Source of the DNA: Cernens ardua
Lineage (GTDB): Bacteria; Pseudomonadota; Gammaproteobacteria; Pseudomonadales; Halomonadaceae
Assembly (NCBI RefSeq): GCF_051251085.1
Contig: NZ_JBPCZH010000007.1
Coordinates: 1-64,000, forward strand
Reading direction: 5' to 3'
DNA: 64,000 bases
Numbering within the stretch: the stretch's first letter is position 1; the number at the start of each line of letters is the position of its first letter. The notes beneath the pieces are model-generated. The model made no database searches. It was given only the letters and a program-made list of their open reading frames with translations, and had not been told where the DNA came from. The translations under genes and the position numbers were made by a program. Positions 45,016 through 53,753 of this stretch are shown piece after piece.

Positions 45016-45070
45016 ATTTCAAGCGTCATTAATTTCAAGTGCATTAATTCCAAATGCCAGGGATTTCAAG
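45016..45070 (+). repeat. Short imperfect tandem repeat (15-16-bp unit)
   Basis: About three copies of a unit like ATTTCAAGTGCATTA (starts at 45016, 45032 and 45047), with a final ATTTCAAG at 45063, in the spacer between the divergent MATE and epmC genes. Confidence 0.7.
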
Positions 45071-45100
45071 GGCGACAGTTTAGTTAAGTATGAGCATCAA

Positions 45101-45751
45101 ATGAGTCATTCGAATAGCCGTCCATCAAGTTCGCTCTCAGAGGACGTACTTGACCGGTCTCATATGCCGTTGGACGATGAAAAAGACGAGACAGTGCAGA
45201 CAGACGCATTGATTGCACTCTTCAATGCACTGTACTCGGTGCGATACAACACACGTCTGGTTCGAGGAGATGACGAGCCCATTTATCTGCCTGCTGACGA
45301 TATTACGCCGTACCACCGTATCGTATTTGCCCATGGCTTTTTTGCCAGTGCCCTGCATGAGATCAGTCATTGGTGCATCGCTGGGCCAAAACGACGTTTG
45401 TTGGAGGATTTTGGCTATTGGTATCTTCCGGATGGACGTAATCAAAGTGAACAAGAGGCATTCGAAAAAGCCGAAATCGCACCACAAGCCATTGAGCTGA
45501 TTCTGACCCGGGCATGCGGAAGACGCTTCAATGTGAGTGTGGATAATCTTTCGCCGGATATCGAAGTGGACCGCGACGCCTTTCGTGCCAGGGTGGAACA
45601 GAAAGCGGATGAACGACGGCAACAAGGGTTGCCTCCCCGGATAGAGGCATTGCGTCGTGCATTGAAGGCATATTTCAGAGAAGGTGAATCTAACGCTGTT
45701 GCCTGTCAAAAAGCGGATGAAGTCTTTACTGAATGTGGCATTCCTGCCTAA
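45101..45751 (+). CDS. epmC: Elongation factor P hydroxylase
   Basis: A 216-residue protein of the EpmC (YfcM) family, which hydroxylates the modified lysine of EF-P. It has the family core FAHGFFASALHEISHWC (~76-92, with the HExxH-type HEISH), AGPKRRLLEDFGYWYLPDGR, and the QAIELILTRACGRRFNVSVDNL block. An acidic N-terminal extension of ~30 residues precedes the conserved part. EpmA and EpmB are not in the window. The ribosome-binding site is weak. Confidence 0.92.
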   Translation: MSHSNSRPSSSLSEDVLDRSHMPLDDEKDETVQTDALIALFNALYSVRYNTRLVRGDDEPIYLPADDITPYHRIVFAHGFFASALHEISHWCIAGPKRRLLEDFGYWYLPDGRNQSEQEAFEKAEIAPQAIELILTRACGRRFNVSVDNLSPDIEVDRDAFRARVEQKADERRQQGLPPRIEALRRALKAYFREGESNAVACQKADEVFTECGIPA

Positions 45752-46067
45752 TCGTTCTTCACTGACTGTATGTCGCAAAGAAGGTGATATTTGTCGGAAA
45801 ATTGAGGCGCTATGAAGGCAGTGAAGATACTCGACTGCTGAAAGTCGCCGTATTCAATCAAACGTTTGAATATTGGTATGCATCTTCCGTGTTGATGGGA
45901 AACGCGATGTTGATGTGGGAGTGCAAGCCGGCAGCGATAGGGGGTGGCTAGAAACGGGTAAAGAAGATGTCGTCAGGTGTCTGGATTCGGAGACTTACCC
46001 CCGATCAACCCGGCAGGCTCACTATTACCTTTTTTGCAAATGTTTCAGTGAACGAGGGAGTACGTAT
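45752..46067. other. Spacer before the beta-hydroxyacid dehydrogenase gene
   Basis: About 315 bases. It contains the perfect 12-bp palindrome TCAAACGTTTGA (45858-45869), within a wider imperfect inverted repeat (ATTCAA...TTTGAAT), a possible regulator site. The frame open from 45873 has no family resemblance before 46068. Confidence 0.45.
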
Positions 46068-46952
46068 ATGAACGTGGGCTTTGTAGGATTGGGCGTGATG
46101 GGAGCCGCCATGGCAATGCGGTTGGTAGAGGCGGGGTACCCTGTCACCGTCTATAACCGTAGTGTCGAAAAAACCGAGCCATTGATAGCAAAAGGTGCTT
46201 CTTTGGCCAAAACACCGGCGGCGGCCGCACACGGGGCTGATGTCGTATTTTCGATGTTATTTGATGATGCAGCTGTAGAGTCCGCGACCTTTGGTGAAGA
46301 CGGTATTGCATCTACCCTGAAAAAAGGGGCTATTCATGTCTGCTCTTCTACGCTTTCGCTTGGGCAAGCAGCACGCCTTAAGCACCAACACGACATACGT
46401 GGTCAACACTACCTCTCTGTTCCCGTATTAGGGCGCCCACCTGCTGCAGAGGCCGGCGAATTGTTTGTGATTGCCGCAGGCCAAAAAGCGCAAAAAGAAA
46501 AGCTCCAGCCTCTGTTTGATGTTATCGGCCAACGCACGTTCGATGTGGGAGAAGATCCCGTTCAGGCCAATGTGGTGAAAGTGGGGCTGAATTTCATGAT
46601 TTTCTCTACCATCGAACAAATGGCTGAAGTCTTTACTCTTTGCGAGAAGGGCGGTGTTGACCCGAAAGCCATGTTCGAGATCATGACCAACAGCTTTTGT
46701 ACCGCACCTGTGCACAAGAACTATGGTTCGATTATGGTGGATAAGGCATATTCACCTGCAGGCGCCCCGATGGGGATCGGTGTAAAGGACAATGACTTGT
46801 TTCTGGATGCCGGACAGCATCTTGAGGTGCCGTTGCCCTATGCCTCGGTACTGCATGATCGCTTCTTGTCAGCCTATGCCGCAGGTGACGGCGAGCTTGA
46901 TTTTACTGCGATTTTCGAACAAGTCAGGCGTAATGCGGGACTGAAAGACTAA
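46068..46952 (+). CDS. NAD(P)-dependent beta-hydroxyacid dehydrogenase (3-hydroxyisobutyrate dehydrogenase family)
   Basis: A 294-residue enzyme. It has the N-terminal dinucleotide-binding GLGVMGAAMAMRLVEAGYPVTVYNRS (two parts, residues 5-30), the substrate-binding block around residues 115-135 (SVPVLGRPPAAEAGEL in place of the usual DAPVSGG), and the catalytic Lys in NVVKVGLNFMIF (~167-178). Family members reduce or oxidise 3-hydroxy acids such as 3-hydroxyisobutyrate, 3-hydroxypropionate or tartronate. GAGGGAG seven bases upstream fixes the start at 46068; the frame is open to 45873. It converges on rutR, so a role in malonic semialdehyde reduction is possible but unproven. Confidence 0.87.
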   Translation: MNVGFVGLGVMGAAMAMRLVEAGYPVTVYNRSVEKTEPLIAKGASLAKTPAAAAHGADVVFSMLFDDAAVESATFGEDGIASTLKKGAIHVCSSTLSLGQAARLKHQHDIRGQHYLSVPVLGRPPAAEAGELFVIAAGQKAQKEKLQPLFDVIGQRTFDVGEDPVQANVVKVGLNFMIFSTIEQMAEVFTLCEKGGVDPKAMFEIMTNSFCTAPVHKNYGSIMVDKAYSPAGAPMGIGVKDNDLFLDAGQHLEVPLPYASVLHDRFLSAYAAGDGELDFTAIFEQVRRNAGLKD

Positions 46953-47122
46953 ACGCTTTGCGCATGTGCCTGATGCTTTGACAAGAGCCCATTGTTTTTC
47001 GTGTTCACTCAGGTATTTTGTCCGCTCTGGCATCTTTTACAGCGGTGTATACGTTTGACCTGTAGATAGCCGTGTATTGCTGCATGATTGAATACCGCCT
47101 GATTGGATAATCACTCGCATGT

Positions 47123-47815
47123 CTACAGAGGCCCTGATGGCGAGGCATCGTGTGATGGTTTTGGCGCCAATCCTGCCAGTAGTGTTTGGCGTAGTGTTGC
47201 CAACGCAGCGTCAAAAAACTCGCGATCATTCAGGTCTTTGCCGGAAAGTGCCAACATCTGGGGCGTATAGTCCGCGTACTGCTGTGTGGCGGCCCATAGT
47301 AGGTAAAAGAGCTGATATGGGTCGACCGGTGCCAATTGACCTTGTGCAATCCATGCGACGACGACGTTTTTTTTAGCCTCCACCACCTGCTTTAACTCTG
47401 TTTCCATGAAGTGTTTTATGGTCGGCCCACCGTGCAGCATCTCCATGCAAAATAACCGCGCAGCATCGGGGTTATCCCGCGATGACACCAGTTTCTCGGT
47501 CAAATAATGATCAAGAACTTCCATGGCATTTTGTGATTCATCAAATTTCTTCAAGGGCGCGAGCCAATCATCCAATGTTCGCGTTAGTACTGCTGTATAC
47601 AATTTGCCTTTGGAGGGGAAGTAATAAAGCAGATTTGTTTTGGAAAGGCCTGCTTCTTCGGCGATGGTCTCCAGGCGTGCACCATGCAAACCATGGGATG
47701 CGAAGGCCTTAAGCGCAGCAGCCAGAATGGCTTCGCAACGTTTAAGGCTAATGCGTGAATGTTTTTGTTGAGTCGAGCATTTTCTTCGTGCTCGGGGTAT
47801 TTGTGCTAGCGTCAT
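47123..47815 (-). CDS. rutR: TetR-family regulator of pyrimidine catabolism, RutR
   Basis: A 230-residue regulator. The N-terminal HTH has AFASHGLHGARLETIAEEAGLSKTNLLYYFPSKGKLY (in parts, residues ~40-76), and the C-terminal domain closely follows E. coli RutR, including VSSRDNPDAARLFCMEML, AQGQLAPVDPYQLFYLLWAATQQYADYTPQ and the final helix. RutR binds uracil and thymine and represses the rut operon. The second ATG (47815), with GAGG seven bases upstream, is preferred to 47821. It begins about 36 bases after the siderophore receptor gene on the same strand, with no terminator between them. Confidence 0.92.
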   Translation of the reverse strand: MTLAQIPRARRKCSTQQKHSRISLKRCEAILAAALKAFASHGLHGARLETIAEEAGLSKTNLLYYFPSKGKLYTAVLTRTLDDWLAPLKKFDESQNAMEVLDHYLTEKLVSSRDNPDAARLFCMEMLHGGPTIKHFMETELKQVVEAKKNVVVAWIAQGQLAPVDPYQLFYLLWAATQQYADYTPQMLALSGKDLNDREFFDAALATLRQTLLAGLAPKPSHDASPSGPL

Positions 47816-47851
47816 ACTCATACCTCTGTCTTTATATCGTATTGCAGCTTT

Positions 47852-50023
47852 TTAAAATTTAATGTTTCCTGATAACGTTACCTCTCTAGGCGCACCGATC
47901 GCTACGCGTTGGCTTCCACCACTGGACGCATAATAGGTCTTGTTGAACATGTTATTAAAGTTCAATTGTACATGGGTTTGTTTTCCCCCAATGCGTGGAT
48001 TCCATGCAATGAACATGTCGGCCACCACATAGGCATTCATCTTGAAGGTGTTTTTCGCATCTCCTTGACGGGCACCGATATATCTTACGCCACCACCGAG
48101 CCGCCAATTTCCCATCCCCGGCGTAAGATCAAGACTTTTTGCCATGAGCAACCGTACTGAACCGTGCGGTGAGTTGGGGAGTTGATTGCCCACTGTGTCA
48201 GGTGTATCGGAAATAACCCTGGTTGAGGTATAAGCATACGACGTGAGTAAGGAGAGAGTGGGCGTTATTTGCCCTGCGAGATTAAACTCGAATCCTTGAG
48301 AACCTGCCTTTCCAACTGTGCGCATTATTCCATTATCTGTCACGGCCACATTGTTCTTTCTTATTCGGTAGATGTCGGCACTGGCTGTTAATCTATCAGA
48401 CCATTGGTGCTTGAGTCCGATTTCATATCCCTTTCCAAGCTCAGGCGCCAAGGCCCCAACCGACTCGGAATTGCCTGCATTGGGAATGAACGACTCACTG
48501 TAGCTTACATAGGCAGAGGTACTCGGCGTAATCTTGTAAAGTAGATTGAGGGCAGGTAAAAGCTTTTTGCCCAACGTATCATTGGTCGTTCTGAAAGGGC
48601 GTCCCTGACCATCATACTGCTTGAACCATGTATAGCGGGCACCCATGCCCAGAATCCAGTGCGGAGTTAACTGAATACTGTCGCTGGCGTAAAGGCCATA
48701 GGTCTTGATCTCATCCAGTCGGTTGCTTTTGGCGTTGTTGAGGGAAGCGGGATCAAATTCCAGTTCACCTTCCTGATCACTGTAAAGATTGGCATCGATT
48801 ACAGCCGTGCCTACGTATTTATTTAACAGGTAGTCACGCTGGAACTCATGATCCACCCCTACGACCACATCGTGGCGCATCCCCATAAGAAGGGTATGGC
48901 CAATGAAGTCAAAGGAAGCATATTGCTCACGACGATCGAAGCCATGATTGGCATCAGCGCGTCTTTTTATATTGCCATTGAGAGGGTTGACGGAGATGAC
49001 ACGGGGCTGACCATCACTATACTGCCGACGAATAAAGGCATACGTCGTTCTCGAGTACCAATGATGACTGAGGCTATGTTGCCACCATCCGGTGACGTTA
49101 TTGTCATGTCCGAATACATGGCTCCACGGCTCATCGAAACGATGCCTTCTACCGACATGGACGGGCTGGCCTTTTACAAAAAGGGTTCCGCGGTCCATGT
49201 CCAGATTATAATGGCTATAGGTATAGGCAAGATTAACGGTATCGTGTTCACCCTCCCATCGTAGACTGGGCGCTATAATCGTACGCCGGTTTTTACCAAA
49301 TTCTCTCCACGACTTTGTTGCCGTACGATCTGCAATCAATCGATACGCCAGTCCTGTTTGCCCTAGGGGGCCGGTGATATCAACGGTTCCATTGCCTCCA
49401 CCAAAAGAGCTGGCATTTCCGCTTATTAAAGTACGTGCATGGTACTCGGGTTTTTTGGTTACCAGATTAATGACGCCTCCAGGGTCCTGCTGCCCGCGGA
49501 ACATGGACGCTGGTCCCATAAGAGATTCGACATGATCTATCGTCGCCAGCGATAGTGTACCCCGCGGTTGGCGTATCCCATCCACCAGAATGGAACCATC
49601 CTGATTACTGCCAAAACCACGCTTGACAAAGCCATCCTCAGTACCGCCCATCGAATTCCCCAATGTGATCCCCGCCTGAGAAGCCAAAGCGTCATCGAGC
49701 GTATGGCTATTCTGATCTTCAATCACTTGTGACGTAACGACATTAACGGTATGAGGATCATCCAGAAAGGAGACCGGCCGTTTCCCGGCAATACTACTTT
49801 GTGTGACCGTATATCCATGCAAAGGAATATACCCCGGCTGTTTACCTTCCACCGTCATGGTATTCAAGTAAGTGGTTTTTTGACTTGAGGCCGCTGTATC
49901 CGTTATGGCTTCGGCAAAGCACAGGTTTGCATAAAAGAGTGTTGCGCCAACAAATGTCGCGATGAGAATGACGCGGCGATCACGCTTTTGTGGTGTGATC
50001 AGGCGAAAAAAACCATCTTTCAT
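47852..50023 (-). CDS. TonB-dependent siderophore receptor
   Basis: A 723-residue outer-membrane receptor. The signal peptide ends about residue 38 (after FAEA), a TonB-box-like stretch lies near TMTVEG, and the plug domain follows (SFLDDPHTVNVVTSQVIEDQ, GFVKRGFGSNQDGSILVDGIR, PGGVINLVTKKP). A 22-strand barrel ends in the terminal Phe of SGNIKF. The plug sequence is that of the ferric-siderophore class (ferrichrome/ferrioxamine-like); the ligand cannot be named. It lies 48 bases after the binding-protein gene, in a Fur-controlled unit. Confidence 0.93.
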   Translation of the reverse strand: MKDGFFRLITPQKRDRRVILIATFVGATLFYANLCFAEAITDTAASSQKTTYLNTMTVEGKQPGYIPLHGYTVTQSSIAGKRPVSFLDDPHTVNVVTSQVIEDQNSHTLDDALASQAGITLGNSMGGTEDGFVKRGFGSNQDGSILVDGIRQPRGTLSLATIDHVESLMGPASMFRGQQDPGGVINLVTKKPEYHARTLISGNASSFGGGNGTVDITGPLGQTGLAYRLIADRTATKSWREFGKNRRTIIAPSLRWEGEHDTVNLAYTYSHYNLDMDRGTLFVKGQPVHVGRRHRFDEPWSHVFGHDNNVTGWWQHSLSHHWYSRTTYAFIRRQYSDGQPRVISVNPLNGNIKRRADANHGFDRREQYASFDFIGHTLLMGMRHDVVVGVDHEFQRDYLLNKYVGTAVIDANLYSDQEGELEFDPASLNNAKSNRLDEIKTYGLYASDSIQLTPHWILGMGARYTWFKQYDGQGRPFRTTNDTLGKKLLPALNLLYKITPSTSAYVSYSESFIPNAGNSESVGALAPELGKGYEIGLKHQWSDRLTASADIYRIRKNNVAVTDNGIMRTVGKAGSQGFEFNLAGQITPTLSLLTSYAYTSTRVISDTPDTVGNQLPNSPHGSVRLLMAKSLDLTPGMGNWRLGGGVRYIGARQGDAKNTFKMNAYVVADMFIAWNPRIGGKQTHVQLNFNNMFNKTYYASSGGSQRVAIGAPREVTLSGNIKF

Positions 50024-50071
50024 TAGGGGGAACTCTATACATTGATGACGAAGGAGGACAAGACGCCATGA

Positions 50072-51232
50072 TTACTGGTTTATCGAGTGATCACTTTCAT
50101 GGGGGGATCCCAGGCTCCCCCAATAGATACCGGCGCCAAGTACGGGGGCTGCCGGACCCAACAACGCCCTGAAGGTTTTCATCGGGGATATATCCGAAAA
50201 AGTAGAGGGATACAGCCATTTGGCTACCTGCATGAGGTCAACGACTGCATAGGGGCCTTGATGAAGACCGTGCCAAATGACATAAAAACGTTTGTCTTTC
50301 ACGGCACGTAGCGTTGTCCATCCGGACATGTCATGTGTCAGATCAACCAGTTTTTGCTGTATGTCACTCTCGCTTGCCCCCGGACCGAGACGAATCCCGC
50401 GTTGAGCAACGTTCATTCGGGCTGTATTGATCACAACATCGGTAGGATGCCCCAATATCCACTCATTGCTTAAAAGGGTCGCCTTGTCAGAGGGAATGTT
50501 ATGGGCAATGTTCTTTCCACCAGCGGCGGTCACAATATTATCCATCCCTGTGCGTATATTGGTGCGACAACACTGTGTTTTTATTCCCGGTGTGATGTTA
50601 ATGAGGACACTGGGATGATGCTTCATGAGAGCAACTCGAGTGGCAATCAAGTGCTGTTGATGTGTAATGATCTGTGTCATCCGGGTTGCCCTTTTTTCAT
50701 GTCCCAATACACGTCCCAAAAGCGAGATGCTTTTCGCGGGATCTACTAGAGGATATTGGTCAAAATCCACATATATCCAGGGAATCTGCATCGATTGCAT
50801 GACCTTTGCCAGCGTGGATCCTTCGATGGCACTTTCCTGATTGAGAGGAAGCACCACCAGGTCGGGCTTCATGGCGATAAGTCCCTCACCACTGATATGG
50901 GGACTGGGCGCAGGAGAAAGTGCAGGTAGATGTGCCAGGGCGGGCCACGCCTTATTCAGGACAGGCGCAATTTCAGGATCGATTCGAGAGAGAGGGTAAT
51001 TCCATCCTGCCAATTGATCGGTTGGCCTCGGGGTCAAGGACATGATGGCATAGAAAAAACGGGGCTGGCCCAAAAAGACTCTTGACGGGCGATGATTGAG
51101 GGTGACGTGGCGGCCTGCCAGGTCAGTGACCGTCATCGGGTACTGTAGTGTTCCAGCCACTCCCTTGTTCGGTAGTAAATAACATGATACCGATAACAAG
51201 CAGAGCATGAGGATGGATAATGCAGTTTTCAT
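50072..51232 (-). CDS. Periplasmic iron-siderophore binding protein of an ABC transporter
   Basis: A 386-residue protein. It has a signal peptide (MKTALSILMLCLLSVS core, residues 1-25) and a mature domain of the FepB/BtuF type: PMTVTDLAGRHVTLNHRPSRVFLG at the start, EGLIAMKPDLVVLP (~118-131), GRVLGHEKRA, and NEWILGHPTDVVI. It would pass a ferric siderophore from the receptor to an inner-membrane ABC transporter; no permease or ATPase gene is nearby. GGGGAG before the ATG at 51232 decides the start; the frame is open to 51328. A Fur box lies upstream. Confidence 0.85.
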   Translation of the reverse strand: MKTALSILMLCLLSVSCYLLPNKGVAGTLQYPMTVTDLAGRHVTLNHRPSRVFLGQPRFFYAIMSLTPRPTDQLAGWNYPLSRIDPEIAPVLNKAWPALAHLPALSPAPSPHISGEGLIAMKPDLVVLPLNQESAIEGSTLAKVMQSMQIPWIYVDFDQYPLVDPAKSISLLGRVLGHEKRATRMTQIITHQQHLIATRVALMKHHPSVLINITPGIKTQCCRTNIRTGMDNIVTAAGGKNIAHNIPSDKATLLSNEWILGHPTDVVINTARMNVAQRGIRLGPGASESDIQQKLVDLTHDMSGWTTLRAVKDKRFYVIWHGLHQGPYAVVDLMQVAKWLYPSTFSDISPMKTFRALLGPAAPVLGAGIYWGSLGSPHESDHSINQ

Positions 51233-51354
51233 ACGTCTCCCCGTCATCCTGACAGCCAGCCATTGGAATGGTTTTTTGTTAAAACAGAGGCTTGGTTGCT
51301 CACACCCAGCGTGAAAAGTCCAATACATGGAATAGATGATACACTATCACAAAC

Positions 51355-51373
51355 AATAATGATTATCATTTAT
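51355..51373. promoter_or_regulatory. Fur box
   Basis: ATAATGATTATCATTTAT matches the 19-bp Fur consensus at about 16 of 18 positions. It lies 122 bases upstream of the binding-protein start, which fits iron repression of the siderophore-uptake unit. Confidence 0.82.
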
Positions 51374-51539
51374 TTTGTGGTTTGTTTTTTTATTTGATAT
51401 CACTCTAAAAATTCTGAATCAGGGCGCAGAATTACGTCAGCAATTACATTTTATTTTTGTTGCGTCGGGAAACTAGTTAGCCACATTTCGATGAAGATCC
51501 CTCTTTTCGTGCATGAGATGAGCCATTTTGGCGCAAAAT

Positions 51540-51555
51540 TTGACCATCCGGTCTG
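51540..51555 (+). promoter_or_regulatory. RutR-type operator overlapping a -35 element of rutA
   Basis: TTGACCATCCGGTCTG resembles the RutR consensus TTGACCANNTGGTCAA: the left half is perfect and GGTC of the right half is kept. TTGACC could also be a -35 element, with TTATGC about 16-17 bases downstream. It lies about 205 bases upstream of the preferred rutA start. Confidence 0.6.
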
Positions 51556-51759
51556 TTTTTTTTATGCGTATTGGTAAGCATGTTTTCCTATGTGACTGTT
51601 TTATCTGAACGAATCCTCGTATGGCATAAAGCTTGAAGTGTTCAAGTGTCGATAGATGATCACCGGTTTATGGACCTCGACTTCTTTCATGCAGAAGACA
51701 TCAAAGAGGCAGAAAGAATCCTTGAGGTAATCGCCAATTCGAATACCAGGAGCGTCATC

Positions 51760-52857
51760 ATGAAAACAGGGCTTTTCCTTCCCATCGCCAATAACGGGTG
51801 GTTGATTTCCAAAAATGCACCCCAGTACAAACCTTCGTTTGATTTATTGAAAAAGATTACCCTCAAGGCAGAGGATAACCATTTCGATTTCGCTGTTGCC
51901 ATGACCAAATTCAAAGGGTTTGGTGGGGAAACCGAGTTTTGGGATCACGCGCTTGAAACGTTCACCCTTGTGGCAGGCCTGGCCGCCGTGACTTCAAAAA
52001 TAAAACTCTTTCCGACGGCTGCTACCCTGGTCATGCCGCCTGCCATTGTGGCGCGCATGGCTGCCACTATTGATTCGGCCAGTCATGGGCGCCTGGGACT
52101 GAATATCGTGACGGGTTGGCAACGGCCTGAATATTCGCAGATGGGGCTTTGGCCCGGTGATGATTATTTCGCCAAGCGTTACGACTATCTGGATGAATAT
52201 ATTCGTGTGTTGAAAGAGTTGTGCCAGACCGGAAAGAGTGATCTGAAGGGAGACTTCTTCCAGATGGATGAATGTACGGTGAGCCCTCAACCGCAATCAG
52301 ATATGCCTATCATTTGTGCTGGGCAAAGCGATACAGGGATGGCGTTCTCGGCCCGGCACGCAGACTACAATTTTGTCTTTGGCAAAGGCGTCAATACGCC
52401 AACCGCCTTTTCACCGGCAGTCGAACGGATGCGGCGCTTTTCCCAGGAAGCAGGGCGAGATGTCGGGAGTATCGGGCTTTTCATGATTATTGCTGCAGAA
52501 ACAGAACAGGAAGCCCGCCAACGGTGGGAGCATTACAAGGCGGGTGCTGATGAAGGGGCTCTGAGCTGGTTAACGGATCAGGCTGCCAGGGATACGCGCT
52601 CCGGCAAGGATACCAACGTGCGCCAAATGAGTGATCCCACTTCGGCGGTCAATATCAATATGGGCACGTTGATCGGTTCCTTCGAACAAGTGGCGGCCAT
52701 GCTGGATGAAATTGATGCCATGGACGGTGTAGCTGGAGTGCTGCTCACCTTTGATGATTTTGTAGAAGGTGTTGAAAACTATGGGCAACGTATTTATCCA
52801 AAAATGAAGTCTGGTTCTCTGAATTCCCTTGAGACTGAAATGGAGAAAGCTGTATGA
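51760..52857 (+). CDS. rutA: Pyrimidine monooxygenase RutA
   Basis: A 365-residue flavin-dependent luciferase-family monooxygenase that opens the uracil ring (N3-C4) to ureidoacrylate. It follows E. coli RutA closely: LPIANNGWLIS near the N-terminus, FDFAVAMTKFKGFGG, VTGWQRPEYSQMGLWPGDDY, VICAGQSD-like IICAGQSDTGMAFS, FGKGVNTPTAF, and DTNVRQMSDPTSAVNINMGT. The frame is open to a GTG at 51646, but AGGAG seven bases before ATG 51760 and the family N-terminus fix the start. The stop overlaps the rutB start at ATGA. No flavin reductase RutF is nearby. Confidence 0.94.
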   Translation: MKTGLFLPIANNGWLISKNAPQYKPSFDLLKKITLKAEDNHFDFAVAMTKFKGFGGETEFWDHALETFTLVAGLAAVTSKIKLFPTAATLVMPPAIVARMAATIDSASHGRLGLNIVTGWQRPEYSQMGLWPGDDYFAKRYDYLDEYIRVLKELCQTGKSDLKGDFFQMDECTVSPQPQSDMPIICAGQSDTGMAFSARHADYNFVFGKGVNTPTAFSPAVERMRRFSQEAGRDVGSIGLFMIIAAETEQEARQRWEHYKAGADEGALSWLTDQAARDTRSGKDTNVRQMSDPTSAVNINMGTLIGSFEQVAAMLDEIDAMDGVAGVLLTFDDFVEGVENYGQRIYPKMKSGSLNSLETEMEKAV

Positions 52858-53624
52858 GTGATGTCATCCAGAAAGATGCCGTGGAGAAAAAAGTTGTTGA
52901 AAATGGCCGTGAAGAAGAGGTCGTTCGGCCCTCATTTACTCCTGAAGGAAAAGGGATTACGTTAACAGCTCGCCCTGAATCATTGGTGATTGACCCTGCA
53001 TCCACCGCACTGATTGTGGTCGACATGCAGAATGGCTATGCCAGTAAAGGAGGCTATTTCGATCTCGTCGGCTTTGATTTGAGTCATATCGAGTCAGTGG
53101 TATCACAAGTCCAGCGCTCGATTACTACCGCCCGTAGTGTTGGCATGCCAGTTGTTTTTTTCAAGAATGGATGGGACGCCGATTATCATGAGGCTGGTGG
53201 TGAGGGTTCACCCAACTGGCACAAATCCAATGCACTTAAATATTTGCGTGCTCACCCTGAAACACCGCAAAAGTTTCTCGCCCGTGGTGATTGGGATTTC
53301 GAACTGATCGATGCTTTGGTGCCTGAAGAGAACGATATTGTAATCAATAAACCTCGTTATAGCGGTTTTTATAACACGGCATTGGATAGCATGCTGCGCT
53401 CACGTGGTATTCGTACATTGATCTTCACTGGGGTGGCGACCAACGTCTGTGTTGAATCGACGATTCGTGACGGCTATTTCCTTGAGTACTTCTGCGTACT
53501 TCTTGAAGATGCCGCACATCAGGCCGGTCCGCGTGAAGCGCATGATGCTGCTGTCTTCAACGTTGAAAAATTCTTTGGCTGGGTCAGTGATGTAGATCAC
53601 TTCTGTGAAGAAGTGAAGAAGTGA
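52854..53624 (+). CDS. rutB: Ureidoacrylate amidohydrolase RutB
   Basis: A 256-residue isochorismatase-fold amidohydrolase that splits ureidoacrylate to carbamate and 3-aminoacrylate. The catalytic triad is visible: Asp in ALIVVDMQNGY (~52-62), Lys in VFFKNGWDADYH (~101-112), and Cys in GVATNVCVESTIRDGYFLEY (~196-215). The N-terminal ~40 residues are rich in Glu, Lys and Val and longer than in E. coli. The last codons and the stop lie in an octanucleotide repeat. It overlaps rutA by four bases. Confidence 0.93.
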   Translation: MSDVIQKDAVEKKVVENGREEEVVRPSFTPEGKGITLTARPESLVIDPASTALIVVDMQNGYASKGGYFDLVGFDLSHIESVVSQVQRSITTARSVGMPVVFFKNGWDADYHEAGGEGSPNWHKSNALKYLRAHPETPQKFLARGDWDFELIDALVPEENDIVINKPRYSGFYNTALDSMLRSRGIRTLIFTGVATNVCVESTIRDGYFLEYFCVLLEDAAHQAGPREAHDAAVFNVEKFFGWVSDVDHFCEEVKK

Positions 53625-53655
53625 AGAAGTGATGAAGTGATGAAGTGATGAAGTG
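53605..53655 (+). repeat. Octanucleotide tandem repeat at the rutB stop codon
   Basis: Six copies of an 8-bp unit: three GTGAAGAA (53605-53628), then three GTGATGAA (53629-53652), and a partial GTG. The rutB stop TGA lies at 53622-53624 within it. A TGA occurs in every frame of the array. Confidence 0.95.
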
Positions 53656-53753
53656 CTACTCATCCTTTCACTGGAGTGATCGGCATTTGGTTCCTTTAAA
53701 GCGGATCATTCAAACGCTGTAACATTGTCATTACGTTTTCAGGGAGTCGTGTT

